Shown here in pieces: positions 53,936 to 61,378 of a stretch of 64,000 nucleotides of DNA. The position numbers and the translations under genes were made by a program. Below the pieces are notes generated by a model that was not told where the DNA came from, did no database searches, and saw only the letters and a program-made list of their open reading frames with translations. The stretch comes from PALSA-1296 sp038210275. Lineage in GTDB: Bacteria; Bacteroidota; Ignavibacteria; Palsa-1295. How positions within the stretch are numbered: position 1 is the first letter of the stretch; every line of letters begins with the position of its first letter. Location of the stretch: the NCBI GenBank assembly GCA_038210275.1, contig JBBQWV010000016.1, positions 23,440 through 87,439 on the forward strand. Direction: 5' to 3'.

Positions 53936-54026
53936 TATGAGAGTGAATGTATAAATATAATGCTTTTCAGTTCAAAAACAATCCGTGGATTTAGGATGGC
54001 CTGATTTCTGCCTTATAGCTAATAAA

Positions 54027-54051
54027 AAAGGGCACGCGTAACGTGCCCTTT
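54027..54051. terminator. Bidirectional-type terminator hairpin
   Basis: AAAGGGCACG (54027-54036) and CGTGCCCTTT (54042-54051), a 10-bp perfect stem with a CGTAA loop. It lies 73 bp beyond the stop of the histidine kinase gene on the minus side and before the T9SS cargo start. On the minus strand it would end the kinase message only if read in that direction; symmetric A/T flanks allow both. Confidence 0.75.
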
Positions 54052-54123
54052 ATCTCTTCTTAATCGTAATATAATCTGAAAAATCAGGGTTCTTCAGATA
54101 GAACTTGTCAGAAGTCGCTTGCT

Positions 54124-56316
54124 TCAGGCGGGGATATATATATCAAATCTTGCACCTTTATTGAGTTCGCTTGAAGCAGTAATAATACCATTGTGATTTT
54201 CTACGATTTTTTTAACAATGGCAAGTCCGATACCTGTGCCTGCATATTCATCATCGTCATGCAATCTTTGGAATACTTCGAAAATACGGTCATTAAATTT
54301 GGATTCGAAACCGATCCCGTTATCCTGGACGATAATATGGCAATACTCTTTATCAGGTGAAAGCTTCTCGTTATGAAGTTCACTACCTTTTGCTATGATG
54401 CTTTTGATCGTAATATGGGGGGGGATTTCCGGGATAGAAAATTTAAGTGCATTACCGATAAGATTAAGCATAAGCTGGCGAAATTGAAACGGAATGATAT
54501 TTGCCGGACAAAGCTCGGTGCCATCTATCGTAGCCCGCTTTTCCTCAATTGTTTCCTTGAGGTCGTTTTTTACTTCGTCGATAATGACGCCCAGATCGGT
54601 AGTTACGAATATTCTTTCACCTGTATTAACTCTGGAGAAGGCAAGCAGGTCCTCGATAAGCGTTTGCATTCTTTTTGCGGATTCCTGTATCCTGTGAAAA
54701 TATTCCTTTCCCCTGTCCGTAAGGTTTTGACTTTCTTTTGCAGAGATGCGATCTGCAAAAGTTTGAATTTTGCGAAGGGGTTCCTGCAGATCGTGACTTG
54801 ATACATAGGTAAACGCCAACAGTTCTTTATTGGCAATGCTCAACTCTGCTGCACGCTTTTCCTTCTCGGCATTTTGAAATGCGAGCTCTTCATTTGCAAT
54901 GATCAGTTCTGCTGCCCGCTTTTCCTTTTCAGCTGCTCGTTTTTCTTTCTCTTTATTCTGGAAAGCAAGTTCTTTATTAGCGATGCTTAATTCTGCCGCC
55001 CGCTTTTCCTTTTCTTCATTTTGGTAAGCAAGTTCAATATTCGCAATGTTTAATTCAGCCGCTCTTTTTTCTTTTTCATGATTCTGAAAAGCAAGTTCTT
55101 CATTCGCGATTACTAACTCTGCTGCGCGTTTTTCCTTCACTTCGTTTTGGTAGGCAAGTTCTTTATTAGCTACCACTAACTCTTCTGCTCTTTTTTCTTT
55201 CTGATCGTTTTGAAATGCGAGCTCTTTGTTAGCAACACTCAGCTCTGCAGCTCTCTTTTCCTTTTCTTTGTTTTGGAAGGCAAGTTCTTTATTCGCTATG
55301 CTAAGTTCGGCGGCACGTTTTTCTTTCTCTTCGTTCTGAAAAGCCAATTCTTTATTCGCAATACTAAGCTCTGCCGCGCGTTTTTCTTTCTCTTCATTCT
55401 GATAGGCAAGTTCAATATTCGCAATATTAAACTCTGCTGCTCTTTTTTCTTTTTCATCGTTCTGGAAAGCAAGCTCCTCGTTAGCAATGACTAACTCCGC
55501 TGCTCGCTTTTCCTTTACCTGATATTGATAGGCAAGCTCTTTGTTAGCAATAACCAATTCTTCTGCTCGCTTTTCTTTCTGATCATTCTGGTAAGCAAGT
55601 TCCTTGTTTGCAATACTTAACTCAGCAGCTCTTTTTTCTTTTTCTTTATTCTGGAAAGCAAGCTCCTTATTCGCAATACTAAGTTCTGCTGCTCTTTTTT
55701 CCTTCTCTTCATTTTGAAAAGCAAGTTCATTGTTTGCAATACCTAACTCAGCTGCGCGTTTCTCTTTTTCTTTGTTTTGGAAGGCAAGTTCTGTATTTGC
55801 AATAACTAACTCTGCTGCTCGTTTTTCTTTCTCATCGTTTTGAAAGGCAAGTTCCTTGTTGGCAATCCGTAAATCGATTGCCCATTTTTGTTCGGTTACA
55901 TCACGAGCTGCTGCGAAAACGCCAAGTACATTACCTTTCTCATCTTTATAAACGGAAGCATTGTAGAGTACATCCGTTAATTTTCCGTTTTTATGTTTTA
56001 TGGTAAGCGGATAATCTGCAACAAACCCTTTTTCGAACGCTTGGCGGTACCCTTCCTCAGCTTTTTCCGGCTCGGTAAAATAATTTGAAAAGTTCGTACC
56101 AATAAGTTTCTGCCGCCCAATACCTGTCACTTTTATTGATGCTTCGTTCACATCTGTGATCTTGCCTCCGGCACTGATTGTGACAAGGGGGTCTAAGCTC
56201 GCTTCTATCAAACTTCGGGCATATTGAGATGCCCGTTTTTCCTTATCAGGATGTAGAAAAATTTCTTCCCCTTTAGAAGAGTCCGCCACATTCAACAATT
56301 CTTTTGATTTATTCAT
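54124..56316 (-). CDS. PAS histidine kinase with 16-fold 21-residue coiled-coil repeat
   Basis: 730 residues, no membrane segment. PAS domain about 32-143 (ASLDPLVTISAGGKITDVNE to AAARDVTEQK). From 161 to about 503 there are sixteen 21-residue units of the form xxKEKRAAEL-x-IANxELAFQN, three heptads each; unit 15 has a 7-residue duplication (KEKRAAE twice). A degenerate unit precedes. Then HisKA with SSHDLQEPLRKI (His near 508) and HATPase_c with LIGNALKFS (N), DNGIGFES (G1), GTGIGLAIVKKIVENH (G2). It should relay a PAS signal along a roughly 50-nm helix to the kinase core. Third gene of a unit with a response regulator. Confidence 0.92.
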   Translation of the reverse strand: MNKSKELLNVADSSKGEEIFLHPDKEKRASQYARSLIEASLDPLVTISAGGKITDVNEASIKVTGIGRQKLIGTNFSNYFTEPEKAEEGYRQAFEKGFVADYPLTIKHKNGKLTDVLYNASVYKDEKGNVLGVFAAARDVTEQKWAIDLRIANKELAFQNDEKEKRAAELVIANTELAFQNKEKEKRAAELGIANNELAFQNEEKEKRAAELSIANKELAFQNKEKEKRAAELSIANKELAYQNDQKEKRAEELVIANKELAYQYQVKEKRAAELVIANEELAFQNDEKEKRAAEFNIANIELAYQNEEKEKRAAELSIANKELAFQNEEKEKRAAELSIANKELAFQNKEKEKRAAELSVANKELAFQNDQKEKRAEELVVANKELAYQNEVKEKRAAELVIANEELAFQNHEKEKRAAELNIANIELAYQNEEKEKRAAELSIANKELAFQNKEKEKRAAEKEKRAAELIIANEELAFQNAEKEKRAAELSIANKELLAFTYVSSHDLQEPLRKIQTFADRISAKESQNLTDRGKEYFHRIQESAKRMQTLIEDLLAFSRVNTGERIFVTTDLGVIIDEVKNDLKETIEEKRATIDGTELCPANIIPFQFRQLMLNLIGNALKFSIPEIPPHITIKSIIAKGSELHNEKLSPDKEYCHIIVQDNGIGFESKFNDRIFEVFQRLHDDDEYAGTGIGLAIVKKIVENHNGIITASSELNKGARFDIYIPA

Positions 56317-56347
56317 ATCTCATTCTGACAACATTGTCTTATTTGTT

Positions 56348-56794
56348 TTATGCTGTGATCACAAAATCTTCCCTAGGGGGTTGCGTAACATTCCCTCGCG
56401 CAATAAGTATTAGGGCTTCATGAATTACTTTTTTAAGCTGAGAAAATTCAGCGGGCTTCCGGATATAATATTGCCCTCCCTTTTTGTAGAGCAGATTCAC
56501 CACATCTTGTTCAAAAGAGGTGGAGAAAATGATTACTGGAAGCTCCTTTAATTTTTCATCGAGCTTTATTTCTGATAGGCATTCAAATCCGTTTTTGCGG
56601 GGCATGTTAAGATCGAGGAATAGTACCTGAGGAAGCTCTCCTACTCTTTCGGTGAGCAATTTCATTAATTGTTCACCGTTATGAACGGTCGTCAGTTCTG
56701 CAGTTATCGGTAATTCTTCTAATGCATCCTTAAAAAAAAGACAATCGTCTTTGTCATCGTCTGCAAGAAACAGATTTAGATTCTCTGGCGTCAT
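56348..56794 (-). CDS. Single-domain response regulator
   Basis: 148 residues, only a receiver domain. FLADDDKDDCLFF holds the acidic pocket, VLFLDLNMPRKNG the phospho-Asp (near residue 64), FSTSFEQDV the Thr/Ser switch and IRKPAEFSQL the Lys. No output domain. It belongs to the Rcp1-type receivers that pair with phytochrome-like or PAS kinases. It lies between the coiled-coil membrane gene (1-bp gap) and the PAS kinase (31-bp gap), so the three probably form one pathway. Confidence 0.9.
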   Translation of the reverse strand: MTPENLNLFLADDDKDDCLFFKDALEELPITAELTTVHNGEQLMKLLTERVGELPQVLFLDLNMPRKNGFECLSEIKLDEKLKELPVIIFSTSFEQDVVNLLYKKGGQYYIRKPAEFSQLKKVIHEALILIARGNVTQPPREDFVITA

Positions 56795-56795
56795 T

Positions 56796-57884
56796 TTACT
56801 GTTTGTTGTTTTGTGTTAATATCCGGATATATTCTTCATTCCTGAGAATTTGTCTCTTCTCCCGTTCTTCATTTCGTTCTTCGAGAATCCTGAGATGTTC
56901 ATATAATTCTTTCCATCGCTTTTCATCTTTATCTTCTCTGAGATGCCTTGCTTCCAAATCATCAGAAACTAAACCCTTTCGCATGACTTCGCCTTCGTCT
57001 TTGATATCTTTGACCTGTTGGGCAACAAGTAGTCTTTCCTCGGTAGCTAGCTCCACGGTTTCTTTCTGAAGACGGAGCGACTCATTAAGCAGGTCCCAGC
57101 GTTCGTCTTCTTTCCTATCTTTTACATCCCGTGCCTTGAGATCGTCTAGGGCTAACCCTATGCGCAAGACTTCGCGTTCGTCTTTTACATCCTTTACTTG
57201 CTGGGCAACAAGGAGTCTTTCCTCAGATGCCAATTTTACAGTTTCTTCTTGCTGCCGAAGAGATTCAGTGAGTAGATCCCACCGTTTATCTTCTTTCAGA
57301 TCTTTGACATGTCTGGCTTCTAAGTCATCAGAGACTAATGCTTTTCTGATAATTTCTCCTTCGTCTTTAATATCTTTTACTTGTTGGGCAACTAATAGCC
57401 TTTCTTCTGAAGCTAATTCAACAGTTTCTTTCTGAAGACGCAGAGACTCATTAAGCAGATCCCATCGTTCGTTTTCCTTTTCATCTTTGACCTTTCTCGC
57501 TTTGAGATCACCTTTGACTACTTGTTCAAGTCTGATAACTTCTTTCTCTTCTTTTTTTTCTTTGGCGTGCAGAGCTTCGAGATCTTCATAAAGTATTTCT
57601 AATTGATGTTCTGCTTCGGTTTCGATTCCCCTGCGTATTTCCTTTGTGCGTAGCAGTGTGACAAGATAAAGGACAAAGAGCGGAATGCCTCCAATGATAA
57701 GTACTGAAAACAAGACGCTGACAGCGATGGAATAAACGCCCGTATCATGGAAAAAATTATAGAGGAACGGCGAACCCCAGAATGCTATACCGATAATCGT
57801 GGCAAATAAACTTCCCGGGAAATGTCTCACCGCAAGAATAAAGAGGCTATGCCTCTTGCCGGGTTTTGGTGAATATGGCTCCAT
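56796..57884 (-). CDS. Membrane protein with 61-residue coiled-coil repeats
   Basis: 362 residues, unrecognised family. Two membrane segments (about 22-45 and 50-78) are followed by a purely helical, charged cytoplasmic part. Residues 125-307 are three tandem 61-residue units: start (D/G)DL(K/E)AR, middle RWDLLxESLRxQxETVxLA, then SEERLLVAQQVKD and KDEGE. A fourth, partial unit follows to about 345. First gene of a unit with a response regulator and the PAS kinase, which itself has an extended repeat coiled coil. It may be a membrane partner or scaffold of the kinase. Confidence 0.75.
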   Translation of the reverse strand: MEPYSPKPGKRHSLFILAVRHFPGSLFATIIGIAFWGSPFLYNFFHDTGVYSIAVSVLFSVLIIGGIPLFVLYLVTLLRTKEIRRGIETEAEHQLEILYEDLEALHAKEKKEEKEVIRLEQVVKGDLKARKVKDEKENERWDLLNESLRLQKETVELASEERLLVAQQVKDIKDEGEIIRKALVSDDLEARHVKDLKEDKRWDLLTESLRQQEETVKLASEERLLVAQQVKDVKDEREVLRIGLALDDLKARDVKDRKEDERWDLLNESLRLQKETVELATEERLLVAQQVKDIKDEGEVMRKGLVSDDLEARHLREDKDEKRWKELYEHLRILEERNEEREKRQILRNEEYIRILTQNNKQ

Positions 57885-57958
57885 TTATTGTTTCTTTCTC
57901 AGGAATAATCCGATTAGGAAGTTCCGATAGAACCGAAAAGCTGACAGAAACGTGCAGT

Positions 57959-58060
57959 CTATTCCTTTACAAACCGCAAAGATACTACCTCACCGCCCGC
58001 CTGTAGCCGGCAAATATAAATCCTAGCCGCTAATGTAGAAGCATTCACCGGCAATCTGTT
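57959..58060 (-). pseudogene. Relic of a T9SS sorting domain
   Basis: On the minus strand, 33 codons and a stop read NRLPVNASTLAARIYICRL, then QAGGEVVSLRFVKE. This matches the end of the intact cargo gene at 52949 (NRLSLNASSLAAGVYICRM...VSLRFVKE). An in-frame TAA lies two codons upstream of the Asn, so no protein reaches it. The DNA is alike at most positions. It is a leftover of a cargo gene copy. The adjacent toxin-antitoxin pair or other rearrangement may have removed the rest. Confidence 0.75.
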
Positions 58061-58076
58061 TACTTAATCAAGTAGC

Positions 58077-58370
58077 TCAGTGAAACTTACCCTTGAATAA
58101 TTGTCTGGAATTTCTGACCGCAAGAATACTCAGCACTTCTTTTTTGATTCGGTACATAATGCGGTAATTTCCATAAATGATCTCGCGGAATGCATCTTGA
58201 TCTATTTCCGGAATTTTTCTGCCATATCTCGGGAGCTCCTGCAAAAGATCAGAGACCTTGTTATACAACTCAATCGTAAATTTTTCGGCGGTGAGGGGAC
58301 TATCCTGTGCAATGAACTTTCTGATTGCGGCAAGTTCATTTAGAGCCGGATCAGACCAAATGACTCTCAT
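58077..58370 (-). CDS. ParE/RelE-family toxin
   Basis: 97 residues, the normal size. VIWSDPALNELAAIRKFIAQDSP is the usual start of the RelE/ParE fold. ELPRYGRKIPEID, REIIYGNYRIMYRI and ILAVRNSRQLF follow. ParE-type members inhibit gyrase and RelE-type members cut mRNA on the ribosome; which applies is unclear, although the lack of a clear His/Arg catalytic set favours ParE. The ATG overlaps the antitoxin stop (TAATG), the standard antitoxin-first order. Confidence 0.85.
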   Translation of the reverse strand: MRVIWSDPALNELAAIRKFIAQDSPLTAEKFTIELYNKVSDLLQELPRYGRKIPEIDQDAFREIIYGNYRIMYRIKKEVLSILAVRNSRQLFKGKFH

Positions 58371-58609
58371 TATTTCAACAGTTCCAGGAGTCGCTTACGA
58401 CCTTCTTCGACGTCATAATATTCACCACGGTCGATTGCTTCTTCACCGGCACGGATCCCTGCAAGAATATACTCACGATATTTAATGTCCGCTTCGTCTA
58501 AATCAGAGGGATGATTCTTGGCATGAAGCAGGTAAATATACTCCGCAGCCGATTCCATATCATCGGGCGGAAGTTCCTCAATCATCTGAGCTAATGCTAC
58601 CGGTGTCAT
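58370..58609 (-). CDS. Antitoxin of the ParE-type pair
   Basis: 79 residues. An N-terminal part of helical, acidic character (LAQMIEELPPDDMESAAEYIYLLHA) is followed by the C-terminal GIRAGEEAIDRGEYYDVEEGRKRLLELL segment, which has the G-x-EE-x2-RG-x4-VEE pattern of antitoxins that cap ParE toxins. No clear DNA-binding motif. A TACTTTTG promoter lies 12 bp upstream. Partner of 58077-58370. Confidence 0.75.
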   Translation of the reverse strand: MTPVALAQMIEELPPDDMESAAEYIYLLHAKNHPSDLDEADIKYREYILAGIRAGEEAIDRGEYYDVEEGRKRLLELLK

Positions 58610-58620
58610 ATCAATAAAAA

Positions 58621-58628
58621 CAAAAGTA
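58621..58628 (-). promoter_or_regulatory. TAnnTTTG promoter of the toxin-antitoxin pair
   Basis: TACTTTTG on the minus strand, 11 bp before the antitoxin ATG at 58609. Predicted leader is about 5-8 nt. Confidence 0.55.
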
Positions 58629-58696
58629 GCTCAGTAATGTTTCCTCTGCTCGACACATCTGCTAAATGATTTTATGATCCAACCTGTTAGCATCTG

Positions 58697-59383
58697 ATGA
58701 AAAAATTTGTGGCAAAGCTGACAATGTTGGGTGGACCGGCAGGGAGTAATGCTCCGGAGCTCAGATGGCGTGTGCTCGACGTGCCCTTCGATGCCCGGAA
58801 GACTTTTGGCAAAGGCGGCACAATTCCTATCAAAGGTACTGTCAACGGTTACGAATTTCGCTCATCGCTTTTCCCAAGAAAAAATGGCCCGTATTTTATC
58901 CTCATGAATAAGAACATGCAAAAGGAAGCCGGAGCTATCTCACTTGGTGATAAAGTCCAGGTAGAGATCGAACTTGATACGGCTGAGCGCACAGTGGATA
59001 TTCCGCCTGAGCTAAAAAAGATCCTCTCGAAAGAAAAAGGTATGCTCGGGTATTATAAAGGCTTCAGTTATTCGATGCGAAAATATTTTTCCGATCATAT
59101 CACTCAGGCAAAGACCGAGGCAACACGAAACAAACGTGTGGAAGAACTGGTAATAATTTTCATACAAATGCGCGATGGGGAGATCAGCCCTCCGCCAATT
59201 CTTGAAGCCGAATTTGTACATAATCCTCTCGCACGGCAGGGTTGGGAAAAAATGTCGGCATCACATAAACGGAGTCACTTATGGGGTATCTTCTATTACA
59301 AGCAGCCCGATTCCCGAAGACGCCGGTTGATGAAAGCTGTTGATGCGATGGTCGAGTATGGGAAGAAGAAGAAGAAAAGGTAG
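58697..59383 (+). CDS. DUF1905 and YdeI/OmpD-associated protein
   Basis: 228 residues. Residues 1-95 are DUF1905 (RWRVLDVPFDARKTFGKGG, IPIKGTVNGYEFRSSLFPRKNG, LGDKVQVEIELD). A YdeI-type helical pair follows, with VDIPPELKKIL and the C-terminal WEKMSASHKRSHLWGIF...RRRLMKAVDAM, which is the bacteriocin-protection/OmpD-associated motif. A middle stretch (about 125-185) is unusual for the family. Molecular role unknown; some relatives protect against bacteriocins or cationic peptides. Confidence 0.75.
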   Translation: MKKFVAKLTMLGGPAGSNAPELRWRVLDVPFDARKTFGKGGTIPIKGTVNGYEFRSSLFPRKNGPYFILMNKNMQKEAGAISLGDKVQVEIELDTAERTVDIPPELKKILSKEKGMLGYYKGFSYSMRKYFSDHITQAKTEATRNKRVEELVIIFIQMRDGEISPPPILEAEFVHNPLARQGWEKMSASHKRSHLWGIFYYKQPDSRRRRLMKAVDAMVEYGKKKKKR

Positions 59384-59395
59384 GAAATAAAATAA

Positions 59396-59563
59396 TTACT
59401 GGGTCTTTGGTATCTTCAAGAGTCTATTCATTGGCAGATTATTGTTGGCGCAGTGTGTATCATGCTCGGAATCACACTTATTCCTCCGGGGAAATTCAGC
59501 CGAAAGCAGCAGAGGTTTTGGAAGGGTGATCAGACATTACCGTCCCAACTCGCGACATCATAG
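59396..59563 (+). pseudogene. Possible relic of an EamA-type transporter C-terminus
   Basis: An open frame with no start, bounded by TAA at 59393 and TAG at 59561, reads LGLWYLQESIHWQIIVGAVC, then IMLGITLIPPGKFSR. The E-x3-W-Q-x3-GA-x3-(I/M)LGI pattern resembles the last helix of EamA (drug/metabolite) transporters. Only about 55 codons remain. Short length makes this uncertain. Confidence 0.35.
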
Positions 59564-59593
59564 AAGAGCTGAGGCAGTGGTCCAAAAAAAAAT

Positions 59594-60127
59594 TTAGCGA
59601 TCTCTATTTGCAGACTCCGGAGGATTATATTGCCAAGTATAGCTTTGATAGTAATTAGTATCTAAGTTAGCGGGCGCAAATTTCCAAAAAAGGATATAAT
59701 TTACAATAAACAACAGGTCATTACAAGCTGCCTCAATAGTCGGAATGTCATAAGGTACTTCCTCAGCAATTATTTTCGAAACATCATTTGGATCATACCG
59801 CTTAGAAGTAAATGTATTTGAAGCAATTACTTTTGTCTCCGATGAAACAAAAATATGTCTATGCACAAGATTATTCCTCATTATGCTAATTTTGCTCAAT
59901 TGAGTGAGAATGTTTTGAAATTTATTTTTCTGTGCTTCAGTCATTTCAGAAACAGTAATCAAATCTTTAGTTGCTTTAATTATATCGGTATTACGCATAC
60001 CACTACAAATAATTCGAGCCGATACTTCAGACATCCCTGTTAAACCTTGTAAGAGCATATTCAGATAGGCTTCAGCTACTCCAAAAGAGGTAACAAATTT
60101 ACCTATCAATGACATCATTGGATTCAT
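59594..60127 (-). CDS. HEPN-like protein (R-x4-H motif)
   Basis: 177 residues, not a family I can name. Helical N-terminal half (VTSFGVAEAYLNMLLQGLTG), then LTQLSKISIMRNNLVHRHIF, where R84-N-N-L-V-H89 fits the R(N)xxxH motif of HEPN ribonucleases. The C-terminal part is ordinary and ends in a Asn/Pro/Tyr-rich tail. The ATG overlaps the end of the larger HEPN gene by 4 bp, so the pair is co-translated. Possible role: toxin/defence nuclease or its partner. Confidence 0.6.
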   Translation of the reverse strand: MNPMMSLIGKFVTSFGVAEAYLNMLLQGLTGMSEVSARIICSGMRNTDIIKATKDLITVSEMTEAQKNKFQNILTQLSKISIMRNNLVHRHIFVSSETKVIASNTFTSKRYDPNDVSKIIAEEVPYDIPTIEAACNDLLFIVNYILFWKFAPANLDTNYYQSYTWQYNPPESANRDR

Positions 60128-60849
60128 TTTTTATTAGTAGTTTTTTGTTCCTTAAATATCTCTAGGGGAGTTTTTCCATCAAGATGGTCTATTCCTAGCG
60201 GGGTAAACCGGCTATCATCAGGAACACCTCCAATTCTGGCAGTATATAAAACAATATCGCCATTTTCATCTTTCTTAAGATCAAGGTAATGCTGGATTTG
60301 AGCAATAAATTCGGACCTTTTTTCTTTCCTGGTTAATATAAAATTTTTGTAAAGTAACGCAGGGTTCCGATCTTCAAAATCTTCTACATACATTGTTTTA
60401 ATAACTTTCCCTTCAACTTTGAAGTGGAATCGTTGGTTAAACTGATACGCAGTGTTATCAAGTTCTACAAGAAATTTATTTTGAATAATTTCAATGTGAA
60501 AGCCATTCGGAATGTCTTCAAAATATCTTGTAAAGTAAGATTTTTGCAATAGATCCATGAACTCCATATTTAAAGAATCAAAATGATCCTCGCAAAAATT
60601 TTTTATCCCTCGGAACATTCCTTTTTTTAAATGGCCATGAACCCTATCTCCTTTAACAAGAAGAGTGGCTTTAGCGTATTTTTCTACTGCCGTATTTGCG
60701 AAAATTGCAGCTTGCAACAATTCTCCGTTTAGAATCAAAGTACGAGCAGCCCGATAATCCAAGTAAGCAGAATTAATCCACCAGTTTAATTCAGGAATAA
60801 GGTCGCTACTCAAAGTGCGACGCAAAATAGGATTGTCTGTTTGTTCCAT
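60124..60849 (-). CDS. HEPN domain protein
   Basis: 241 residues. Residues 22-75 match the HEPN domain: LNWWINSAYLDYRAARTLIL, NGELLQAAIFANTAVEKYAK, ATLLVKGDRVHGHLKKG. The A-x4-D-x2-A...A...AVEK-x2-KA pattern is typical. The C-terminal 150 residues form an added alpha/beta part of unknown type with no clear second domain. HEPN proteins often act as RNA-cutting toxins with a nucleotidyltransferase antitoxin, which is absent here. Its ATG lies 3 nt past the tRNA-like element; the AGGG of that element's acceptor stem is the only ribosome-site-like sequence. Confidence 0.75.
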   Translation of the reverse strand: MEQTDNPILRRTLSSDLIPELNWWINSAYLDYRAARTLILNGELLQAAIFANTAVEKYAKATLLVKGDRVHGHLKKGMFRGIKNFCEDHFDSLNMEFMDLLQKSYFTRYFEDIPNGFHIEIIQNKFLVELDNTAYQFNQRFHFKVEGKVIKTMYVEDFEDRNPALLYKNFILTRKEKRSEFIAQIQHYLDLKKDENGDIVLYTARIGGVPDDSRFTPLGIDHLDGKTPLEIFKEQKTTNKK

Positions 60850-60852
60850 AAG

Positions 60853-60948
60853 TGAACCCTGCAGGATTCGAACCTGTAACTATCACCACCTTGTGAACAG
60901 CCTAATAGATGTTTACAAGATGGTGCTCTACTATTGAGCTAAGGGTCA
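60853..60948 (-). tRNA. tRNA-like element with oversized anticodon arm
   Basis: Minus strand, 96 nt. Acceptor 5' TGACCCT pairs with 3' AGGGTTC at six of seven positions (one G-U, 1-72 mismatched), discriminator A. D-arm GCTC-AATAGTA-GAGC is good but the loop lacks the GG pair. T-arm CAGG-TTCGAAT-CCTG is canonical, with an A-C mismatch at the base. The anticodon region is 24 nt longer than normal: CCATCTTGT pairs with ACAAGGTGG, giving a 9-bp arm with a 20-nt loop, so no regular 7-nt anticodon loop exists. CCA is not encoded (CTT follows). The first three bases are the stop codon of the gene upstream. Either a tRNA with an insertion, a decayed tRNA or a tRNA-mimic regulator. Confidence 0.6.
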
Positions 60949-61353
60949 TCCATTACTTAAATTGGGACGTGTCACAATTTGAGAATATCTTTTGCTTTTT
61001 TCAAAAGCATCTGCAATTTTTTTTGCACTTTCATCCTGTAGTGCATCTCCAGATTCAACTAAAGCAGAATAATAGCCATGTAAAAAGCCAGGGTACGGGT
61101 CAGATGGCCCATACTTTAAGGCATAATCAATCAATGATTTTTCTGGTTTATCCCCATTAAGAATATGCTTGAAACCTTCAACTCTTCCCCGATAGTACTC
61201 AATTATCGGATATTCATCCCACATATATTCTTGAATATTATAAAGATCCTTTCCTGATGGATATTTTATTTTGGCAAAGTCAGTATGCTTTTCATCTTTA
61301 AATTTCAATAGAGTATCAAGCTTACTTTGTGATTCTACCAATTGCTGTTTCAT
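60946..61353 (-). CDS. Unknown 135-residue protein upstream of tRNA-like element
   Basis: 135 residues from the ATG at 61353, preceded by AAGGAAAG as ribosome site. A longer frame to 61494 would overlap dnaK and is a shadow. Mostly helical and charged: an N-terminal coiled part (QQLVESQSKLDTLLKFKDEK), then YPIIEYYRGRVEGFKHIL and PGFLHGYYSALVESGDALQDESAKKIADAFEKS. No known domain. The TGA stop coincides with bases 1-3 of the tRNA-like element, and it starts 25 bp after dnaK stops, so it may be read from dnaK transcripts. Confidence 0.6.
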   Translation of the reverse strand: MKQQLVESQSKLDTLLKFKDEKHTDFAKIKYPSGKDLYNIQEYMWDEYPIIEYYRGRVEGFKHILNGDKPEKSLIDYALKYGPSDPYPGFLHGYYSALVESGDALQDESAKKIADAFEKSKRYSQIVTRPNLSNG

Positions 61354-61378
61354 GTTCGCTTTCCTTTTTTGTATATTT

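Noticed and set aside
54808..55836. The 63-bp periodic repeat as a CRISPR array
   Set aside because: It is coding throughout, has no unique spacers, and the period equals 21 codons of coiled coil.
59530..59658. Plus-strand frame reading TVPTRDIIEELRQWSKKKF and on to TAG at 59656
   Set aside because: It looks protein-like but has no start codon and overlaps the end of the minus-strand HEPN-like gene. Possibly another relic, but not enough to annotate.
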